Assembly: GCF_012726235.1 (NCBI RefSeq)
Contig: NZ_JAASAH010000006.1
Span: 1 to 64,000 of the forward strand
DNA length: 64,000 nt
Direction: 5' to 3'
Source of the DNA: Streptomyces sp. HNM0574
GTDB taxonomy: Bacteria > Actinomycetota > Actinomycetes > Streptomycetales > Streptomycetaceae
Shown: positions 60,780-64,000 of the stretch, one piece after another
Layout of the letters: each line of letters begins with the position of its first letter
Position numbering within the stretch: position 1 is the first letter of the stretch
Notes under the pieces: model-generated
Database searches by the model: none
The model's input: the letters and a program-made list of their open reading frames with translations, nothing else
Told to the model about the DNA's origin: nothing
Program-made: the position numbers and the translations under genes

Positions 60780-62042
60780 GTGAGCAGCGAGAACGCAGCC
60801 GGAGGCACCGGGGGCGAGGTCCCGGCGGAGGACGGCGCCGAGCGTACGGTCTGGGACGTCGTCGTGGTCGGTGCCGGACCGGCGGGAGCGTCCGCCGCCT
60901 ACGCCGCGGCCGTCGCCGGGCGCCGGGTGCTGCTGCTGGAGAAGGCGGAGCTGCCGCGCTACAAGACCTGCGGCGGCGGCATCATCGGCCCCTCGCGCGA
61001 CGCCCTGCCGCCCGGCTTCGAACTCCCGCTGCGCGAGCGGGTGCACGCCGTCACCTTCTCCCTCGACGGCAGGCTGACGCGGACCCGCCGCTCGCGGAAC
61101 ATGCTCTTCGGGCTCATCAACCGGCCCGAGTTCGACCAGGGCCTGGTCGACTGCGCCGTCGAGGCGGGCGCCGAGCTGCGGACGGGCGTGACGGTCTCCC
61201 GCGTCGAGCAGCACGGCCCGACGGTGCCCGACCGGCGCACCGTCGCCGTCGTCCTCTCCGGCGAGGAGGAGCCGGTGCTGGCCCGTGCGGTCGTCGGCGC
61301 GGACGGCAGCGCCAGCCGGATAGGGGCGCACGTCGGCGTCACCATGGACCAGGTCGACCTGGGTCTGGAGGCGGAGATCCCGGTTCCGCCGAGCGTCGCG
61401 GAGGACTGGGCGGGCCGGGTGCAGATCGACTGGGGCCCGCTGCCCGGCAGTTACGGCTGGGTCTTCCCCAAGGGGGACACCCTCACCGTCGGCGTGATCT
61501 CCGCCCGGGGCGAGGGCGCGGCCACCAAGCGGTACCTGGAGCAGTTCATCGCGCGGCTCGGCCTCTCCGGCTTCGAACCGCACCTCTCCTCCGGGCACTT
61601 GACGCGCTGCCGCACCGAGGACTCGCCGCTCTCCCGCGGCCGCGTCCTGGTCTGCGGGGACGCGGCCGGGCTGCTGGAGCCGTGGACCCGCGAGGGCATC
61701 TCGTTCGCGCTCCGCTCCGGGCGGCTCGCGGGGGAGTGGGCCGTCCGCATGGCCGAGGCGCGGGACGCGGTGGAGACGCGGCGGCAGGCGCTCAACTACG
61801 CGTTCGCCGTCAAGGCCGGGCTCGGCGTCGAGATGGGCATCGGCCGCCGCCTGTACGGGGTGTTCGCGCGCAAGCCCGGACTGCTGCACGCGGCGCTCAC
61901 CGGCTTCCGCCCGGCCTGGAACGTCTTCGCCCGCTTCACCCGCGGCGCGACGTCCATGCCGGAGATCGTCCGCTCCCACCCCGTCGCCCGCCGCGCCCTG
62001 GACCGCCTGGACCGGAGCGGCGCGGCGGACCGGACGGGGTAG
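60780..62042 (+). CDS. geranylgeranyl reductase-family flavoprotein
   Basis: A 420-residue FAD enzyme: dinucleotide motif VVVVGAGPAGASAAYAAAVAG near residue 29, LPRYKTCGGGIIGPS with the family's P-x-x-K-x-C-G-G signature, and the second FAD contact VLVCGDAAGLLEPWTREGIS. Relatives saturate isoprenoid chains, such as menaquinone side chains (MenJ) or geranylgeranyl groups. The substrate here is inferred. GTG start. The MFS gene converges 19 bases downstream. Confidence 0.9.
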   Translation: MSSENAAGGTGGEVPAEDGAERTVWDVVVVGAGPAGASAAYAAAVAGRRVLLLEKAELPRYKTCGGGIIGPSRDALPPGFELPLRERVHAVTFSLDGRLTRTRRSRNMLFGLINRPEFDQGLVDCAVEAGAELRTGVTVSRVEQHGPTVPDRRTVAVVLSGEEEPVLARAVVGADGSASRIGAHVGVTMDQVDLGLEAEIPVPPSVAEDWAGRVQIDWGPLPGSYGWVFPKGDTLTVGVISARGEGAATKRYLEQFIARLGLSGFEPHLSSGHLTRCRTEDSPLSRGRVLVCGDAAGLLEPWTREGISFALRSGRLAGEWAVRMAEARDAVETRRQALNYAFAVKAGLGVEMGIGRRLYGVFARKPGLLHAALTGFRPAWNVFARFTRGATSMPEIVRSHPVARRALDRLDRSGAADRTG

Positions 62043-62061
62043 CCGGGGCGGGCCCGCGGGG

Positions 62062-63294
62062 TCAGGCCGTCTCCTCCCGGGCGAGCGCGTGCCGGGCCGC
62101 GAAGGCGACGGCGGCGGCCAGGGCCGCGAGCGCGGCGACGGTCGTCAGGGCCGCCGTCAGCGAGAACCACTCCGCGAGGAAGCCGATCGCGACGGGCCCC
62201 AGCAGCATCCCGCCGTAGCCCAGGGTGGACGCGGCGGCGACGCCGCTCGGCCCGGCCACGGCTCCGGCGTGGCCGATGGCGACGGGGAAGATGTTGGCCA
62301 GCCCGAGCCCGGTCACCACGAAGCCGGTGAGGACGAGCCAGACCGTCGGCCCGAGCGCGCCCAGCAGCATGCCGACGGCCGCCGTCGCGCCGCCCGCGAC
62401 CAGCGCCCGGTTCTGCCCGAGCCGCTCCAGCAGCGCGGTCCCGGTGAGCCGGCCGACGGTCATCGCCAGCGCGAACACGGAGTACCCGGCGGCCGCGACG
62501 GAGGGCCCGGCGCCGAGGTCCTCCGTCAGGTGCAGCGCGCTCCAGTCGGCCAGCGCGCCCTCGCCGTACGCGGTGCACAGCGCGATCAGCCCGAGCAGGA
62601 GCACCAGCCACCTGGCCCGTCCGGTCATCCCCGGCGCCGGTGCGGCTCCGGCCGGTGCGGCGTCCGGCGGGGCCGGGGCGGGGGAGCGCAGCAGGGTGGG
62701 TCCTGCGAGCAGGGTGAGGACGAGGCCGAGCGCGGTGAGCAGCAGCAGGTGCCGGGTGGGGGAGAGCGGGCCCGCGAGGATCCCGCCGAGCCCGGCGCCG
62801 AGCATCCCGCCGAGGCTGAACGCGGCGTGGAAGGCGGGCATCACGGGCCGCCGGAGCGCCGCGACGAGGTCGACGGCGGCGGCGTTCATGGCCACGTTGA
62901 TGCCGCCGTAGGCCGCGCCGAAGACGAGCAGGACGAGGCCGAGCGCGAGCGCGGAGTGGGTGAGCGGCGGCAGCGCGATGCTGAGCGAGAGCAGCACGCC
63001 GCAGAGCACGGTGACAGGGTGGTTGCCGAAGCGCCGGCACAGGCGCCCGGTGAGCATCATGGTGATCACCCCGCCCGCCGAGACGCCGAGCAGGGCGAGG
63101 CCGAGTGCGCTGGGTGAGGCTCCGGTCTGGGCCTTGATGGCGGGAATCCGGACCACCCACCCGGCGAAGATGAAACCGTCGAGGGCGAAGAACACGGTGA
63201 GAGCGGTACGCAGGCGGCGCAGGGCGGGGTCACTGGAGGCACCGTCGGTCGCGCGCCCGCGGAACCGCAGCGCACCCGCCCGCGCCGACCGCAT
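62062..63294 (-). CDS. MFS transporter
   Basis: A 410-residue major facilitator protein with about twelve hydrophobic helices. It starts MRSARAGALRFRGR, has the loop motif GRLCRRFGNHP after helix 2, and LGQNRALVAGGA in the second half, as in the FucP/YbjJ-like group. The ATG at 63294 leaves a 35-base gap to the divergent ROK regulator; the longer frame would run into that gene. Likely a sugar or drug transporter controlled by the ROK protein. Confidence 0.85.
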   Translation of the reverse strand: MRSARAGALRFRGRATDGASSDPALRRLRTALTVFFALDGFIFAGWVVRIPAIKAQTGASPSALGLALLGVSAGGVITMMLTGRLCRRFGNHPVTVLCGVLLSLSIALPPLTHSALALGLVLLVFGAAYGGINVAMNAAAVDLVAALRRPVMPAFHAAFSLGGMLGAGLGGILAGPLSPTRHLLLLTALGLVLTLLAGPTLLRSPAPAPPDAAPAGAAPAPGMTGRARWLVLLLGLIALCTAYGEGALADWSALHLTEDLGAGPSVAAAGYSVFALAMTVGRLTGTALLERLGQNRALVAGGATAAVGMLLGALGPTVWLVLTGFVVTGLGLANIFPVAIGHAGAVAGPSGVAAASTLGYGGMLLGPVAIGFLAEWFSLTAALTTVAALAALAAAVAFAARHALAREETA

Positions 63295-63329
63295 TTTGTT
63301 CAGTGTCGGCACAAAGGAAGAATAGGTCC

Positions 63330-64000
63330 GTGACCCAGACGCGAACAACCAAGTTGGAGCGAGGGCGTACATCCCTCGGTCCCGCGCTCGAACTCGTGCA
63401 CACCGGACGCGCGCCCACCCGCGCCGTGCTGACGGCCGAACTCGGCGTCACCCGCGCCACAGCGGGCGCCGTCGCCGCCGAACTCGAAACCCTCGGGCTC
63501 ATCACCGTCGACTCCCGCCCCGGCGCCGCCTCCGGCACCCAGGGCCGGCCCTCGCACCGGCTCGCCGTCAACGAGGACGGGCCCGTGGTCCTCGCCGCGC
63601 AGGTGCACGCCGACGGCTTCCGCGCCGCGCTCGTCGGACTCGGCGGGCACATCGTCGCCACCGCGCCGGGCTGCGGCACCGTCGCCGCCGACCCGGCGCA
63701 CGTGCTCGGCGAAGTCGTCGCCGCGGGCGCCCAGTTGCTGCGCGGCACCGGACGCCGCTGCGTCGGCGCGGGGCTGGCCGTCCCCTCGTCCGTCGCCGAA
63801 CCGGAGGGCCGGGCGCTGAACCCGCTGCACCTCGCCTGGGAGGCGGGCGCGCCGGTGCGGGAACTGTTCACCCGCAGCCTGGCCGAGGCGGGCGTGCCGG
63901 GCCCGTCCGGTGACGCGCCCGCCGTCGGCTTCGCCGCGAACGACCTCAACCTCGCCGCCCTCGCCGAGCACCGGCACGGCGCCGGACGCGGCGCCCAGCA
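63330..64000 (+). CDS. ROK-family transcriptional regulator, 3' end outside window
   Basis: The first 223 residues of a ROK repressor. GTG at 63330 after AAGGAAG. An N-terminal winged helix (GPALELVHTGRAPTRAVLTAEL, GVTRATAGAVAAELETLGLI) is followed by the ROK sugar-kinase-like domain (VVLAAQVHADGFRAALVGLGG, VGAGLAVPSSV). The window ends at AANDLNLAALAEHRHGAGRG, in the middle of the ROK domain. It is divergent from the MFS transporter. Confidence 0.88.
   Translation, partial: MTQTRTTKLERGRTSLGPALELVHTGRAPTRAVLTAELGVTRATAGAVAAELETLGLITVDSRPGAASGTQGRPSHRLAVNEDGPVVLAAQVHADGFRAALVGLGGHIVATAPGCGTVAADPAHVLGEVVAAGAQLLRGTGRRCVGAGLAVPSSVAEPEGRALNPLHLAWEAGAPVRELFTRSLAEAGVPGPSGDAPAVGFAANDLNLAALAEHRHGAGRGAQ

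Noticed and set aside
60780..62042. Geranylgeranyl-reductase-family enzyme as part of the UbiA cluster
   Set aside because: It is 25 kb away among housekeeping genes and more likely acts on menaquinone or another common isoprenoid.
63295..63372. 26-residue N-terminal extension of the MFS transporter
   Set aside because: It would overlap the start of the divergent ROK regulator; similarity and the first hydrophobic helix fit the ATG at 63294.

Overview
The window looks like a chromosomal segment of a Streptomyces species. It is very GC-rich with GC-biased third codon positions, starts many genes with GTG, couples neighbours through 4-base ATGA/GTGA overlaps, and carries a germacradienol/geosmin synthase and a single TTA codon. 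About 57 protein genes are supported. I saw no rRNA or tRNA gene, no CRISPR array and no insertion sequence.

Left part (0-8 kb): leftward genes for a CbiX-like chelatase homologue, a BadF/NAGK-type sugar kinase overlapping uracil-DNA glycosylase, a BNR-repeat protein, an FprA-type ferredoxin reductase, a TetR regulator with a palindromic operator, and an FGGY (xylulokinase-like) kinase. At 8-11.7 kb is a two-gene operon: a family 2B encapsulin shell protein (HK97 fold with a cyclic-nucleotide-binding-like insert) followed by bifunctional geosmin synthase. At 11.7-15.9 kb are an FMN glutamate synthase-like protein, a VOC protein, and a LysR regulator divergent from an EamA exporter.

Accessory core (16-35 kb): a secreted small protein is coupled to a TTA-containing nucleotide-sugar dehydrogenase, followed by an EF-hand protein. 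Then comes what I read as an uncharacterised biosynthetic gene cluster built of two divergent operons. The leftward operon (24141 to 18396) has six genes, each overlapping the next by 4 bases: Gfo/Idh dehydrogenase, xylose-isomerase-like TIM barrel, M20 hydrolase, Ldh-type oxidoreductase, a second Gfo/Idh dehydrogenase and a small unknown protein. The rightward operon (24366 to 35230) encodes two DegT aminotransferases, a UbiA prenyltransferase, a FAD amine-oxidase-like enzyme, an adenylate-forming ligase, a methyltransferase, a partially duplicated CaiB CoA-transferase and a second adenylate-forming ligase. The inferred logic is an aminated cyclitol or sugar made by the leftward operon plus the DegT enzymes, joined to a prenylated or CoA-activated acid made by the rightward operon. 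There is no PKS, NRPS, glycosyltransferase or recognised resistance gene inside it.

Right part (35-64 kb): mostly ordinary chromosomal genes. They include dienelactone hydrolase, PAP2 phosphatase, M56 peptidase with a DUF5134-like protein, VOC, GNAT, GDPD, and PadR divergent from an LLM flavoprotein and an esterase. Next are a DUF6421-like protein, SDR, threonine aldolase-like enzyme, transglutaminase, PlsC-like acyltransferase, thioredoxin-like protein and flavin reductase. Then follow the electron transfer flavoprotein genes, an HpcH/HpaI-like protein, a membrane Ser/Thr kinase, a LacI regulator divergent from a ROK sugar kinase with a palindromic operator, an AAA-Nudix fusion, an M20 dipeptidase, a geranylgeranyl-reductase-family flavoprotein, and an MFS transporter divergent from a ROK regulator cut by the window end. 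From memory, ung and etfBA lie in the SCO1080-SCO1115 region of S. coelicolor, so the 6-36 kb part may be a strain-variable insertion between conserved flanks; this was not checked.
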